Positions 1 through 12,036 of a stretch of 64,000 nt of DNA are shown here, in pieces (positions within the stretch are counted from its first letter, which is position 1; each line of letters begins with the position of its first letter). Source of the stretch: Lineolata rhizophorae (lineage: Eukaryota; Ascomycota; Dothideomycetes; Lineolatales; Lineolataceae). Location of the stretch: the NCBI GenBank assembly GCA_010093515.1, contig MU001678.1:805325-869324 (forward strand). The letters run 5' to 3'. Position numbers and translations under genes: made by a program. A model generated the notes under the pieces. The model saw nothing but the letters and a program-made list of their open reading frames with translations. It had not been told where the DNA came from and made no database searches.

Positions 1-500
1 GTCACCAGAGGGCTCAGCGAGGTATACGGCGCTGTAGAAACTGTGGGGGGACTGGGCACAACGCGCGAACATGCAAAAAGGATGTGGAAGAGTCTTCTGA
101 ATCCGAGGCAAGCACGATTTCTATAAGTTCTCTCTGCAATAGCGATGAAAATTCATGTTGATAATGGTTGCCAAGAAATTCTGAGCGACTCGGTGGGGTG
201 AGCGACTCGGTGGGGGAATACGTTATTCCAACTCTAGTCATCCAACCATCATACTAACGTAACTACCGATGTCCAAACAAGTCCCACTTCTTTTTGTGCC
301 TCCAAATTCTTAGCTCCTTGAGGTTGTCAATCGATGAAGTCGTTGAGGCCATGGCCATCATGTTGGTGGTCTCCCTCTGGAAGAATGCCCTCATAGAGCA
401 CAGTCGTCTTTAGAAGTTTAAGTCTTGTTCCCGGAAAGGGATCTTGGCTGACTGAAAAGCTGCAGTCGGATAATACAAAAGCCGCAGCAGTCGTGGTAGT
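1..500. other. Intergenic, no gene seen
   Basis: Only short open frames without recognisable motifs. A short direct duplication of GAGCGACTCGGTGGGG lies near 183-213. I see no gene, RNA or promoter that I can support. Confidence 0.5.
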
Positions 501-503
501 GGT

Positions 504-910
504 GTGGTCCATGAAGGCACCAGAGACTCAGGATGCGAAGGGGTCCAACATGGCGGTGTGCTGTCAGTAGCCTATACATTTCCAGAGAATAATATGGGCC
601 CGGGTAGGACACATAGCTACCGTAGTATCGTATGCTTTGCCAAGGATTTATCATTGGAAGCTACACCCTTGAGGAGGGTATTGGCTAAATTTAGGTATAG
701 GATATCCCTGTGGCGTCTGGGCTTGGTTCTGGTGAGGCGCCTGCATAGGCTGTCGGGACATCTATGGACTGTTCGTGGGCATATTTTCGGTTGAGGGGTG
801 TCGACGAGTCCCCTGCTGAGGACCATAAAGATGTTGCATCTGCAGCGTTGGTGGAGGCAGTGCACGAGAAGACCCAGGAGCGCCCGAGTGGAGCTGCGAA
901 GCGCTGGGGG
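504..910 (-). pseudogene. Decayed Q/P-rich protein fragment, possibly the tail of an RNA-binding protein
   Basis: On the minus strand a frame running from about 910 down to 651 reads as a glutamine/proline/methionine-rich low-complexity protein (for example MSRQPMQAPHQNQAQTPQG and LQMQHLYGPQQG), with one in-frame stop just before the ATG at 761 and another at 651. A neighbouring frame (654 down to 418) continues with a tyrosine-rich piece (YYGSYVSYPGPYYS). Such composition is typical of the disordered parts of fungal RNA-binding proteins. It lies downstream, on the same strand, of the RRM fragment at 1233-1433, so it may belong to the same broken gene copy. No start, splice structure or full domain is left. 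A piece of a different Q-rich gene is equally possible. Confidence 0.4.
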
Positions 911-981
911 CATCAGCCCAATAGTGCGCTCACAGGGCGAAGCTCGAGTGCTTGAGGCATCGTGGCGCCTGACGGTCACTG

Positions 982-1171
982 GAGATCAAACGGCACCCTA
1001 GTGACCGGTCCACACCCTGAGGATCAAACGGCACCCCAGAGCCCGTGCCACACCCCAGGAATCTAACGGCATCCCAGGGCCGGACGTGTTTCCGAGAATC
1101 AAGCGGCATCCGGAAATCGAGTAGCTTCACGGGGATCCAGCAGCACCCCGAGAGCTAGCCCCAGCCACCCC
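982..1171. repeat. Degenerate ~37-38 bp tandem repeat, about 5 copies
   Basis: Units start near 983, 1021, 1059, 1096 and 1133 and share a core like GATCAAACGGCACCCC, followed by a more variable GC-rich half. Copies differ at many positions, so the array looks old. It lies between the two halves of the decayed RNA-binding protein copy. Confidence 0.7.
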
Positions 1172-1232
1172 GACGGAGAATTACTATTTGGCGTGACTTA
1201 GTTAGCTATGCTGGTTCTTACAGATTCGGAGA

Positions 1233-1433
1233 TCATATGAAAATAGGTACCTTCATCGGCGCAAAGTTGCCATATGGGTGCTGGGGAGGCATACCCTTTG
1301 AAGGGTACACCGGTGGCGGCGGCGCAGGACGATTGGGGGTTCCCGCAGGACCAGAATTGTTCTGGCTACGGCCCCAGGAGAGGCGAACCCGATGATTCCC
1401 AATCGGATATCCCTGCATTTGGTTGATGGCCAA
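1233..1433 (-). pseudogene. RRM fragment of a Nam8/Csx1-type RNA-binding protein
   Basis: The minus-strand frame begins MAINQMQGYPIGNHRVRLSW, then GRSQNNSGPAGTP and a proline-rich stretch RPAPPPPVYPSKGMPPQ. From family knowledge this is the C-terminal half of an RRM (beta-4 with the RVRLSWGRS signature) plus the tail of fungal Nam8/Csx1/TIA-1-like proteins, which bind U-rich RNA and, for Nam8, join the U1 snRNP. Only about 60 codons survive; the first half of the RRM and RRM1/RRM2 are absent, and the upstream side runs straight into a polypurine tract. I read this as a broken duplicate, not a working gene. The parent gene is not in the window. Confidence 0.75.
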
Positions 1434-1445
1434 AGGCAGTAATGC

Positions 1446-1625
1446 CCTGTGGAGGAGAGGAGGAGGATGGCGGGAGATGAGGAAGGTGGAGGAGGGGAGG
1501 AGTGGAGGGGAGAGGAGGAAGAGAGGAAGAGAGGAGGGAAGGAGGAGAGGGGGGAAGAGGATGAAGGAGGAAGGAAGGAGACGAGGAGAATGGAAGGAAA
1601 GAAGGAAGGAAGAGGTGAGGGAGGG
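1446..1625. repeat. Polypurine (GA-rich) tract
   Basis: About 180 nt with almost only A and G on the plus strand (GGAGGA, GAGGAAG and AAGGAAGGA variants). Open frames over it, Arg/Glu/Gly-rich on plus and Pro/Ser/Leu-rich on minus, are composition artefacts. Such tracts can form triplex DNA. It abuts the RRM fragment. Confidence 0.85.
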
Positions 1626-1739
1626 TCGTGTTTAAAAAATGCGCCCGATGATGGGGTAAGGAAAGAAATGAAGTGGCGACAGCCACGCAGAGATAAGTCT
1701 CAAAAGCGAGCTTGCCTCACGTGATGGATGGGCTCTAGG

Positions 1740-3505
1740 AAGCGAAGGGTTTAATCTAGGTAACATTCAACCGATGGACGGGCCTTTCTTCCTACCTCTT
1801 CACCGAGCTTTGATCTCTCTAAGTGAGGGCGTTCCCTGAATTATGCCCTTTCAGGGCTACAACTAGTTTCATTGCGCAATGAGGTCAAGTGGGGTCCAAT
1901 GATGGCATCGGTGTACCGAAACATATAAAAAAAATCATATGGCTTACTTGAATCTATCTACTCTCTAGAGATGTATGAACTAAGCCCAATAAATGCAGTG
2001 CCCCTGACATTGTGTTCCCGCCTACCATGGTAAGTGCTACTACCTCATCACTTTGGGTATCCATGATAATTAGCACAGTTCAGCGCCATTCCTACGTGTT
2101 AGTGCTTTGGAGTTCTCAAATGTTTCACAAGAGCCATGGTGGCAGCCGTGAGAGGCCACAGAACAATAGTTACTAATTAGAGTTTCTAGAAGCATCCGAA
2201 CCGCCGCCGTAGTCATCGTACCACATTTAGAAGGTAGCATCCGCCTAGTTCAAGACATTCAATGATTCGGGGGCAGTTTCCGCAATATGGCGTCTATGAA
2301 TAGCCATACACCACATGAAATAGTTATTGTTCTCTCTAATCGGGTGGCGTCGTGTGACCGGTGGATGCCGCGTCAGAGCGAAGTACACTGTATCTCTACA
2401 CCCATAACTCTGACGTGAAACTGGGCAGCATGTCACATGACCTTTTGAAGCACTCAGGTTAATGTTTTGCAGCGTTTAGGAATGTAGAGTTTTAGTTTTC
2501 GTGCGCCCTCATGCTTAGACAGGATGAGTATGTTTTTTGCGCAGCTACGTGGTCTTTAAAAGAATGTAACCTCCAAAATGCATGAAGTATTAGCTGTATT
2601 CGGCTTTCAAGGACATTATAGTACATTATTGGGCCTTTTTCAGAATCCTATAATGATTCTAATTCAAGACTATACTTTTCTAATGCTTCTGGTGTTTTTT
2701 TTTTTGATCCATAACTTTGGAGTGTCGCATGGCTTTTAATTGGGAACATCTTTATTTTGATGGAAAACTCAGCAGCAAATATTGATCATATATGCTGTCT
2801 TGCGTAGTCACATTGACCAAAGATGTAACGTCTTGCAAATCAAAAAATCTGGAGGTTCCCCGGACGTAGCACATGACGCTATTGACAGTTCAAGCTCGTT
2901 AAAGGCGCGGCGCGTAGCGATTATATCAGACCATCACTTTCAGATAATTGACAGTTGAGGTGACGTGGCTAGGAGAAGACATGCCTGAATCCTTGTCACC
3001 GAACTCTCGAATATTTCAGGCCTCCCACGCGAATGTGCCGTTATCGCTTGGCTAAGTAGGTGAATCTGAGCTTGAAATTTAGCGTGACGTAGGTGCCCAT
3101 CATTGTTCAGAGGCAGGGTCAAACCTTTGGACCAGGCAGCTAGATACTGCCATCCCCCACATTCCTTTTCCGTCTCCAACTCGCCCTTCCATTTTGGAGG
3201 TGGCTAGGGTATATGTTCCTTCACTCCACTCTGTCGTCGACGCGTCAGCTGAACCGACCTACTTATCAGCCAAGGCATGTACTCGGTCGACAACTTGCTA
3301 AACAGCTTGCTGGTCTGACGCAATTTACCCAGCATGCACGCCAGCGCTGTTTACACGATGTTGAAGCACACACTCTAACTGTCGAATAGGAATCATCTTG
3401 GCTATAAAAAAACGGTTTTAGGTTAACCCGATGATGCCCTATCAGCGGGCTTCCAAAATTCCCTCGCGGCTTCAAGGTCAAAGTGACCTGGCGGTGACGC
3501 CTAGG
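1740..3505. other. Intergenic, no gene seen
   Basis: AT-rich sequence with frequent stops in all frames. No recognisable protein motif, RNA gene or repeat that I can support. Confidence 0.5.
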
Positions 3506-3513
3506 AACCAACG

Positions 3514-3766
3514 GTGACACTAGTCTTGGGGCAATGGGGCGGTCCCATGAGTGGTGCCATGGGCATGTACCAGATGGGTACGCCCTCGACGGGGATTTAC
3601 GGACAGCGCCAGCCAATGAACCAGTTCGCGGAGTGCGCCTCCGTTGAACTTATATGGACAACCTCGTCCGATGAACCAATTCATGGACGAGGACGGCATC
3701 TCAAAACTTTTAGCGAACCCCTCAGCATTTCTGTACGTCGATATCTCCTCGTTTACTCTCGCATGA
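3514..3766 (+). pseudogene. Linker fragment of a Nam8/Csx1-type RNA-binding protein, internally duplicated
   Basis: Plus strand. One frame reads PMSGAMGMYQMGTPSTG followed by IYGQRQPMNQF; about 55 nt on, a second frame repeats the theme as LYGQPRPMNQFMDEDG. Fungal Nam8/Csx1-like proteins carry such a Met/Gly/Gln-rich linker ending in YGQPxPMNQF just before RRM3, which is the RRM whose other end is found at 1233-1433 on the opposite strand. So pieces of one parental gene appear in two orientations within about 3 kb. The two YGQ-x-x-PMNQF copies suggest a local duplication. Not functional in this form. Confidence 0.6.
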
Positions 3767-3789
3767 GCTATGCTAACTGTGTCAACAGT

Positions 3790-6000
3790 CTAGGATACGG
3801 CGAACTCGTCGGCATGATGGAACATGAACGAGGTTTACGGACAAATTACAATGGGATGGTTCTGACGGAAGAAAGAGATAGATATGTCAGAATCTTTATG
3901 ACTTGTATTACATCGTTTATGATTCCTACCCGTATCGGAATTGTAGATATACTCTTCCTCCCACCCGTATTATTCACACCGTGTCCTGCTTTTTTCGGAT
4001 GCCATCGTTGTGATTGTGTGGAGAGAACATGTTCTAGTATAGTCATACCTTGCCGTGTCGTCGTATACACTTGCAAAAAGCTCTGATAACATGGTCCTAC
4101 AACATTAAAGTATTCTGGGCAAGTCCACGAGCATCAATCGTTGTTGTTCAGCCACCTTGCTTTGGTCTAGCGTTTAGTTATGCTCCTATGGGTTTGCCGT
4201 GATGAATGTGGTAATCGCAATCAGCCAAATACCTTTCACCAGAAGCCCATTCCATATTTTCCAGGGCCATCTTGTGAATCCAACGGCCAGTATGAGCCTC
4301 GCAAGCTGAAAAGGTCGAGAACTAGCGATGATTCTTGGCCGGTATGATTCACCACTTGTCCAAACAGACCGATCGCTCATTCCTTCTCCAATCACCAAAT
4401 AGACCAACAATTCTAATAACTGCCGACACTCTAAAGAATTCGTACGCTTTGATGTCGTGGCTAGTGCATCAAACTATGCAACATCTCGAGTCTATGTGTG
4501 GCGTCGTGACGGCCAGAGCGGCCACGAACCACTGGATTAACAGTATATTGACGAATCGATCTACGCGCTTCGAAAGAGAAATCGCGGGCATTGCTCGTTC
4601 TGATGTTTATAGACAAGTAGAGGCGAACGAATGGAGGAAAAAGCGCTCAGATAAGCCGTCACTTGCAGGCGATTATCATTATCGTGCTCGAATAAGTTGA
4701 AATTGTTAGCTATGAGGCATCAAGGATAAAACGAAAGTTGAAGATTTCGAGTCTTGTAAAAAGCAAACATCTGGGAGGAGACGGTAGTATGTCTTGCAGG
4801 TGGCGCTATCATCAGTATGTCCACACAAATTTTAGGAATGCTGACACCGTACACGGAGAATACCTTGCAGAGGATCAGTTAGGTCATATTGGGTAATTCA
4901 GCTACTCATACCAGCAGAATTCGTCAATCCATAGGCCATAGATGTACAAGCTCTCATCGAGCGAAGAGCCCGATTTTCAAGGAAACTGAGCGCTAAGCTT
5001 GGGCTTGTCACCGGGTTTGCAGGTTCGAAGGCAACGTTTGCCTGGTCGACGTTTGGCCACGAAACATGCGCCCTCTTTACCTCACACCATGATCGTGCGC
5101 GAGAGGAACAGCGATAAGAGTAGCTATGACACCTAGACACTCGGAGCGTGGACAGGATACAGTTTTTTCTACGAAGGAGGACGGATAAAGTCACTAGAGA
5201 CTCTGTGAGGGAAGCGGCGCAATATTTGTGTGGCAAAAACAAAGTACAACCAGCCCTGAAGCTTAGAATTTGCAAGAGAAAAGCCAGCCTTGTCCAGCGG
5301 CACGCCTATGGTAACAATAAATTTCGTGCCACGAGATCAACTTTTTCTCGTAGTTGTAGTGGCTACGTGTATGCTCCTGATTATTGGGGTTGAGGTGACA
5401 TGTCTATGGTTCCACTTCCGCTCCGTTCGCGCAGCATGGGAGCCATCTTAGGCCACACAACATCGCCATATAACATTATGCGGAAATACTTGATTTATGA
5501 AATCATCCCTTAGTGCAGAGCATAGCGGTTGCAGTAGACCAAAGGCTTTCGTTAGGTTAATGGACAAAAGAACATTGGGGGCCTAGTCAAAAACATTCAA
5601 CGACACTCTCGGTTGCAACTATCATTTTGTGGCAAAAAATGATAACATCAAGGCATCAGAAAAAGCTTAGAAAGCTTCCTGCTGTACTATCTGTACAAAA
5701 AAAAAAAATAATAATGTATGACGCCGCAGGCGAGTCTAGAGTTTCAATAGTGTATACCCTTCTCTCCTACAGATCTCGATAATGTCCAAGCAAGCAGCCA
5801 GCTGAGATCAAAGAAAAAAAATGTGCGGAGCTCACCACCAGAAGCTATCATCGCGACTGCATTGCCTACCATGAGTTCAAAATCATCGCTGCTACAACCA
5901 AAATCACATATTTCCTATTCTTAAGGAAGCTTCACATAGTAGTCAATCCTTCTTCTCCAGATACCTACACAAGGTAGGAAAAATGATGAAAGAGGTTGTT
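3790..6000. other. Intergenic; one 121-codon open frame without known motif
   Basis: The largest frame is 4335-4700 (+), 121 codons (starts MAGMIHHLSKQTDR). It has no motif I recognise, no clear splice sites and no conserved composition; I do not call it a gene. An A-rich run lies near 5696-5709. Otherwise nothing. Confidence 0.45.
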
Positions 6001-6004
6001 TTTC

Positions 6005-6194
6005 GCATCAGCCCGAGCCAGTGCAATACGAGCGACACGGTGCCAGGGGGGATAAGCAAGCCCAGAGCCCCCCCAACTATTGCTAAAAACTACAAACCTA
6101 AAGGTTGACAGGGACTCGTAGTCCCCCAACGGCTTGTTAAGGCCGAAGAGAACAGATACTACACTTGATCTCAGCCAAAAGGCAAAGAAAGCTA
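6005..6194 (-). ncRNA. U2: U2 spliceosomal snRNA
   Basis: U2 snRNA pairs with the intron branch point in the major spliceosome. Read on the minus strand, the 5' part contains CTTTTGGCTGAGATCAAGTG and then TAGTATCTGTTC, which is the near-invariant stem I region plus the branch-point recognition sequence GTAGTA. Stem IIa (CGGC-CTTAACAA-GCCG) and stem IIb (GGGAC-TACGA-GTCCC) follow, then a U-rich region suited to the Sm site, stem III (GGGGGG...CCCCCC) and stem-loop IV with stem GCTCG/CGGGC and loop TATTGCACT, the U2A'/U2B'' binding loop. All elements come in the right order in about 190 nt. Ends are estimated to within a few bases. A TATA box lies about 45 nt upstream. It looks fully functional. 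Confidence 0.95.
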
Positions 6195-6237
6195 AAGAGA
6201 AAAGAGAAAAAAGGAAGTTTGGGCAACCTTTGGGGGG

Positions 6238-6264
6238 TTTTATACCTTTGTCGAAGAAGTTTCC
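6238..6264 (-). promoter_or_regulatory. U2 snRNA promoter: TATA box and upstream conserved block
   Basis: On the minus strand the sequence TTCGACAAAGGTATAAAA ends about 44 nt before the U2 5' end, at a distance suited to a TATA-containing Pol II snRNA promoter. A 25-nt block covering this element recurs exactly at 20444-20468 (+) in front of a repeat-associated unit. Confidence 0.75.
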
Positions 6265-9200
6265 AGATGCACGCTTAGTAAGCCCAGCCCGCATCACTGC
6301 GGTTGCCTGGGAGAGGGGGGGGGGGACAGAAAGGGCAAACACAACGTGACTCGGGATGGGACAACCGAGTGAATTGGAGCAGGGCGTGAATTTGCAATGT
6401 CCCAGGGTTTAGAAGCGGAAGCCATGGTTTCGGCGGGTTTAGACATCGTGCTTGCCGGGTCCCTAACATTTCCTGAATAAGGTCATCTACCATGGTAGTC
6501 ATAGGCCGAATTCCAATGCACCGAGAGCCATATTTTTTTTTTCTTCCAACTTACCGCTCATAAACAGTGCACTTTGAGCGAGCCATGAGCCGCGACCTGC
6601 TTAAATACATTTGTTACTTCCGCAGCTGTCGAAGAGTATCTTAATTTGCGTGGCTTGTTATTCACGCCACAGACGACAATACGCCACTACGTTGTGCTGG
6701 GGATGCTAACAACGCAACTACAACGAAGTAAGGCCACATTAGTTTCGCGATATTCAGCACTACGACATTTCAACGCTCTCAAACTCTAGGTGTCGAAATG
6801 TACCTCTCCTACACCTGGACCCACCGATTTAAACTGTCAACATCGCTAATTTCCGTACGAATAGCCTGACTTCATTATGTCGAATTCTTCCCTGTCACGG
6901 TGTGCGATCACGACGTCAAACCTCACGATCAGCAAACCCAAGCGAATAGCTAATAGCTTTTACCTGCGGTGCATTCACCCAACGGTCCTTCGCTTTCCTA
7001 CCCATTCGGATTTGGAAACATATGTGACAACAATAAACTCCCGAACCGTTCTCTCCCCTAAGGTGGCCTAAAGCCCTAGGCTTAGACACTTCATCTTAAA
7101 TATCAACAAATGTTATCTCTTATATCGGAGTTGCCCCTGCTTGAAGTGCATTAGGTGGAACATGGAAATTTTGAACAGTGGCAAATGGAGAAGAGTTGGT
7201 GGCATAGGACACCTTTTTATGCTCGAGGTACAGTCCAAAACCAAAAGCACAACGTTAAGTTTGTTCCTTAGAAAGCACAGCGGTTGCTAGATGCAATAGA
7301 CGCCAGCGGAACAGTATGAATGATCCCCGCTTAACAAATGTGAGAATTTAGGCCGATGATAGCCAAGACTTAGGTTGTTCTCCCCTTTTGCAGCGAACGG
7401 CAACTCCAACATGATCTCCAAGAGAAAGAAGTTATCAAAAAAAAAAAAAAAAGCAAAAGAAAAGGCTTCAAGCTGCCTATTCGCTAGGTGGTACAATAAC
7501 GCTTTCTGTAAACTATATCACAAACCTCATGAGTTCTATTTGTAGAGCAGTTCTTGTTACTTGTATTTACAGTCCATTGTACAGGAGAAAATGACATGAT
7601 GTCGACATATGTTCCTTTGCCCGAAATCACAAAGAAACCCACTTGCAGCTACTGCATGCTGACAGGCTCCGCTTCCAGTTATCTGACTAGATCTGAACGT
7701 GCCGCATTCTTTTCCAAGCTCGGTGCTCCTTTGTGCCCGCAGCCCGCAACTTTCCGTTCTCGTCAACATATACGTATATCTATCACTTCCATTCTTTCAT
7801 ACATATTTCAAGCCTACGTAGTGTAGGAATTTGAAAGCGCACACTGAAGTTGACAGAAACTGTGTTATACTGGAAACGGAGTGTTGGTTCGTGCCCACAT
7901 AAAGGAGAGCTCTGAATTCGCTTGTCTACGCATGATGTGTAGGTTAGTGGAGCCTCCCGTGAGAAAAGCCTCCTCCGCCTCTTACTCATTGAGTTGTATC
8001 TACGCCTTTTTAGCAAGTTTTAACGAAGGGAGGAAATTATCGTCGATTCGATATATTCCGAAGCCGCATCCAAAGTCAGGAGAATGATCTACCTCGCGTC
8101 GAACATGCTAGCTGACGGCAAATAGATAATTAGCGTTTTATGGGCCGAGATCGCCTTGTTAGGCTTTCTGTCGGTTAGCTTGTTATACGTACTTGAAGAA
8201 CTAACAAAGTCAGAACATAGAAAAGAGTACAAGAATATTAGAATGAAAAGCGCCATCAGCGCCGGTGCTCGACGGATGATGCGGATGCTGTCATACGGGT
8301 GGCGATCGAGGGCGCTTCGGAAATTTAACCGCCAGCATATACTCCGATTATGTTAAGAGAGGCGTGACACTGCACTCATCGATCGAAACATCAAAAACGC
8401 TGCGTATGTTTGAAAGGATACCGGAAACACCACTAGGATATACGATAAATGTTTAACTGGGGGACTTTCGGCGGCGTCTATAATATTTAGGCATGTTATC
8501 CTAATCCAGAGTAAACGCATACCTTCTTTTCCAGCTTCGCTGATACCTTGCGGTGTGCTTAAAATCTAGCTGTACGATACGCATTGGAAGTTGTAACGAC
8601 TTACAATTAAGAATCGGCCAGATTTCATCGCTTGCAAAATACATTAGCTGACTTGATACCTTGAATATAACTCCGTAGCTCGGTCGGTGTTGTGTTATCT
8701 TCCCATTGTGTATAGTGTCATTGAAAAGTACGATTGAAACTCAAGGAAACGACTGCATAAGTAGTGGGCCCTAAAACTAGTTACTTGTCTTAGCATACTC
8801 GGTCGCTGCCATCAGCTCAAAGTAATTTCCTCAGCGGAATAACTTAATTGTAGATATATGGGTTTGGGAGCCGCCGTCAAAGGGCGATAAGTTGCTTAGC
8901 GCAGCACAGTAGAGATCTTAGGCTAAACCTGCGAACAGTTTCCTTGTTAGTGCGAAGGTCTAGATGATCAAATTGAAAAAATATGTCTCGTTAGTCGTAA
9001 GGCTTTCATACAGAGAAAATTCATCGCCTCGCAGCTCTAAGGGCCACGGGACGCCATCACTCGAATGTCCGAGATCGTGTTCTAATCATGCATGGAGGAT
9101 TCGAAACAGAAGATATGAGCTAGACATACATAGTGCTCGTGAATAACTGAAAATCATGTCTGTACTACTTGGAAAACGTTCAACAATGGAGGGTGCCGCT

Positions 9201-12030
9201 GGCAAAGGTTGATTGAGTGAGCTACGAGCCAATGTCGAAAGTTCATCTGAAGGCCTTGTACGGATGGGAAGGGCCGACGTGAAGACGACAAAGCGTGTCG
9301 AATGACCTGTCATTGCCATTGTTATTGCGAAGGTTAGCAGACTTTACTATCCAAGTTCGACCCTAGTCAGAACAATGTGCAGGAAGTCAACGCGTGAGGT
9401 TTTCATCGTCGACTAGGAGGGAGGGAGGAAACTTTGAGGTGTCGAAGCTTTCCAGACAACCGGCGTCTGGTAATCAGCCGTGTAATTCTCATCGCTAATT
9501 AACCTTCGTTCTCAGATATGTTGTATCTCTAGTCAGATCAACCAGTATAAGGAGCGTGGAAACAAGGGCATGCCATGACGTTCCTGAACAAGGCCTTATT
9601 GCCCAATGGAAGAGAACTATCTCGTGACTGAGGGATTAGCAGGCGATACAAACTTCAGAACGGAGAGATGGAGAAAGACAGCATTTCGACCTCGGTTCAC
9701 CACCGACTATCAGATTGCCCTTTACCATTTATGATCAACATTGTATACTAGTTGTTCCTTGATCCGTATCACACATGGCTCCAAACGCGCCGGCGCAATG
9801 GAAAATGGCACGCGCCGGCTGTTACGGTAACCATGTACGATACAGTTCGAACATACCAGTGTTCTGCTAAGGCATCTCATCCTACGTGTCTGAAATTGGC
9901 TCGAGAGAAAAAAGACTAACCTTATACGGCAATAGTGGAAGTGCGTGATTCAGGCAGGCTTAATGAAATGAACATATCTCATCATGCCTTACATAGCTTA
10001 GTGCGAGACCCATGCGTATTTATGGCGTGAGGTGTAGAGTTGATTAGCGGTCGAACCTGTATCGCATACTAGTGAGCTGTAGGCTGTTGTCATATACATC
10101 ACGGAAACGGACTAACTAGAAATCCAACTAGAGTGTACATACCGTTGAGGATGTGAACGATCCGTCTTGGACGTCGTAATGTGCACAAACAAAACAAAGG
10201 TCTATGAGGATAGGAATCATCCAAGCGATAGCGGTTATGTGATCAGACCTTAAAGAGCTCGTCTAGGTTCGATAACACTCTAGATGTGGACGCGCTATAG
10301 GCCAACACAAGAGTGCCATACCCACAAGGAATTCATGCAGGTAGAAAGTCCATCAAGTCTGTTTGCAAGCATAGTTAGCGGCAGATTGTCAACTACGTGA
10401 TACTTCGTCGATTTGGAGGATTCGCCGTCGCCGGTGAATCGTTGGTGCAAACTGCAATGCCGGAACAGTTCTCGAGGGCGCAAACAGCTCACAACAGGAG
10501 GCCACCTGAATAGCTTGAGGGAGAAAAGTTCAAGTGTTTCATACGGGAGTAAAAGCTCAAAAACGCGATAACTTACCTACTTAGTAGGGAGGGAGGGAAC
10601 CCACGATGCGACCCGGAATGACGAGGTGTTGTGGTGGATGAAGAAGTGGCAAAGCCAAAAACGCGTCGCGCGTCAGGCAAAGGTGTAACGGCATACCGTT
10701 GCTTTCGCCGCCACCAAAACGCAGCTCAAACAAAGAGTAAAGAAGAACTCGACATCTAGAAGCAGACGTCGGTACTCGGCATTACCCTACCATGTCTTGT
10801 AGAGACGAAAGAACTGAGTAGAAAGATGCATCCTCGCGAAGGTGTTGGAAAGGGGAGATGTGGCGAAGAGAGGGAGAGAGAGAGAAAATGCTAGGCAAAC
10901 AGGCTGGAGTGAGGGGGCAAGATTGTGCGCGGCGCCTCTAGGTGAATGTGACAGTCTAGCCTCTTGGCGCACAAATAGACATGACGGGCACAGTTTGCCT
11001 ATCTCAAACCTCCTTTGCTATTTCAGCCTTTGGCTTCCAAGGTTAACTGACTTGAGAATGACTGCGGCGCTCAAAGCTACATTTCCGTTGTAGTGTTCAA
11101 TCCTTTTCTGTTTAATCGACCATATTTCATCAGCAATATAGCCGATCGTTGACACGGACGCTTTCGCCGTAGTAGGATCATTTCTAAAGTCTCATTTGTT
11201 TCCTCTATGCTCATAGATACCTAGGAATAATAAAAGGACGCTTGGCCGCTGTTAATATCAAGGAATATGTTTATTGTTTCAAGCGAGAGTAACGGCAGAC
11301 TTGCAGAGCAGGGTAGGGTTTCTCCTTCTGGAACCATCTATTGTTATGAAATCCGAGGATTTTATCTATTCTTGACTTCGGGTGGACTCATTGGAAACAT
11401 CTAGATAGCATATCTTTCATATCCCTGAATGGAATAGACTTGGGCCTACTACGACAATGCATTCGGAAAAGTTGGCTACACTAGAGGTTTAAGCCCTTGA
11501 CAGCCTTTCTGGTTCCAGAAATCATGAAACTCTAACAACTGGAGGACAATAGCCTAGTCTAGTACGCAAATAATACTATCTCAAATTCCCTGAAGACGGA
11601 AATTACATACATTCAGCTCTTCGAGGCAGTCTCAGTAATTAGGCTTAGTTTAAGCGAATGCCTGAATTCTATCCTATGTAGGTTAGAGAAAAAGGTCTCC
11701 AACCGAACTGTTTACCTATCAATCTTGCCAGCCGAGACTTTCGAACGTTGACGGGCATGCGTACAGCACGAAAAGGAAGTTCACACATCTTTGCTATAAT
11801 ATATTACCGAGCAAAGATCACGAAACATTGAATGGAGAAGTATGTTCTCGTGTTGACCTATTAATTGCGACACCAATCAACCTGATCAGATGACCGAGCA
11901 AACACGTATTGGCATTCGTGCGATGCTCGGAAAAGCATATAAGTCCTAGAGGCCGACATTAAACACTCGATATAGTACCGACCAGGTTGTAAGATATAGA
12001 TGTCTTGTTGGGTAATTTGGGGTAAGAAAT
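6265..12030. other. Long gene-free stretch
   Basis: Nearly 5.8 kb with no frame above about 90 codons that has recognisable content, no tRNA signature and no splice-signal chain. A run of about 11 G lies near 6315 and an A-rich run near 7438-7452. I see no decayed gene that I can name. Confidence 0.5.
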
Positions 12031-12036
12031 TCTCCT

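Noticed and set aside
1423-1724. Arg/Glu/Gly-rich plus-strand frames
   Set aside because: Composition artefact of the polypurine tract.
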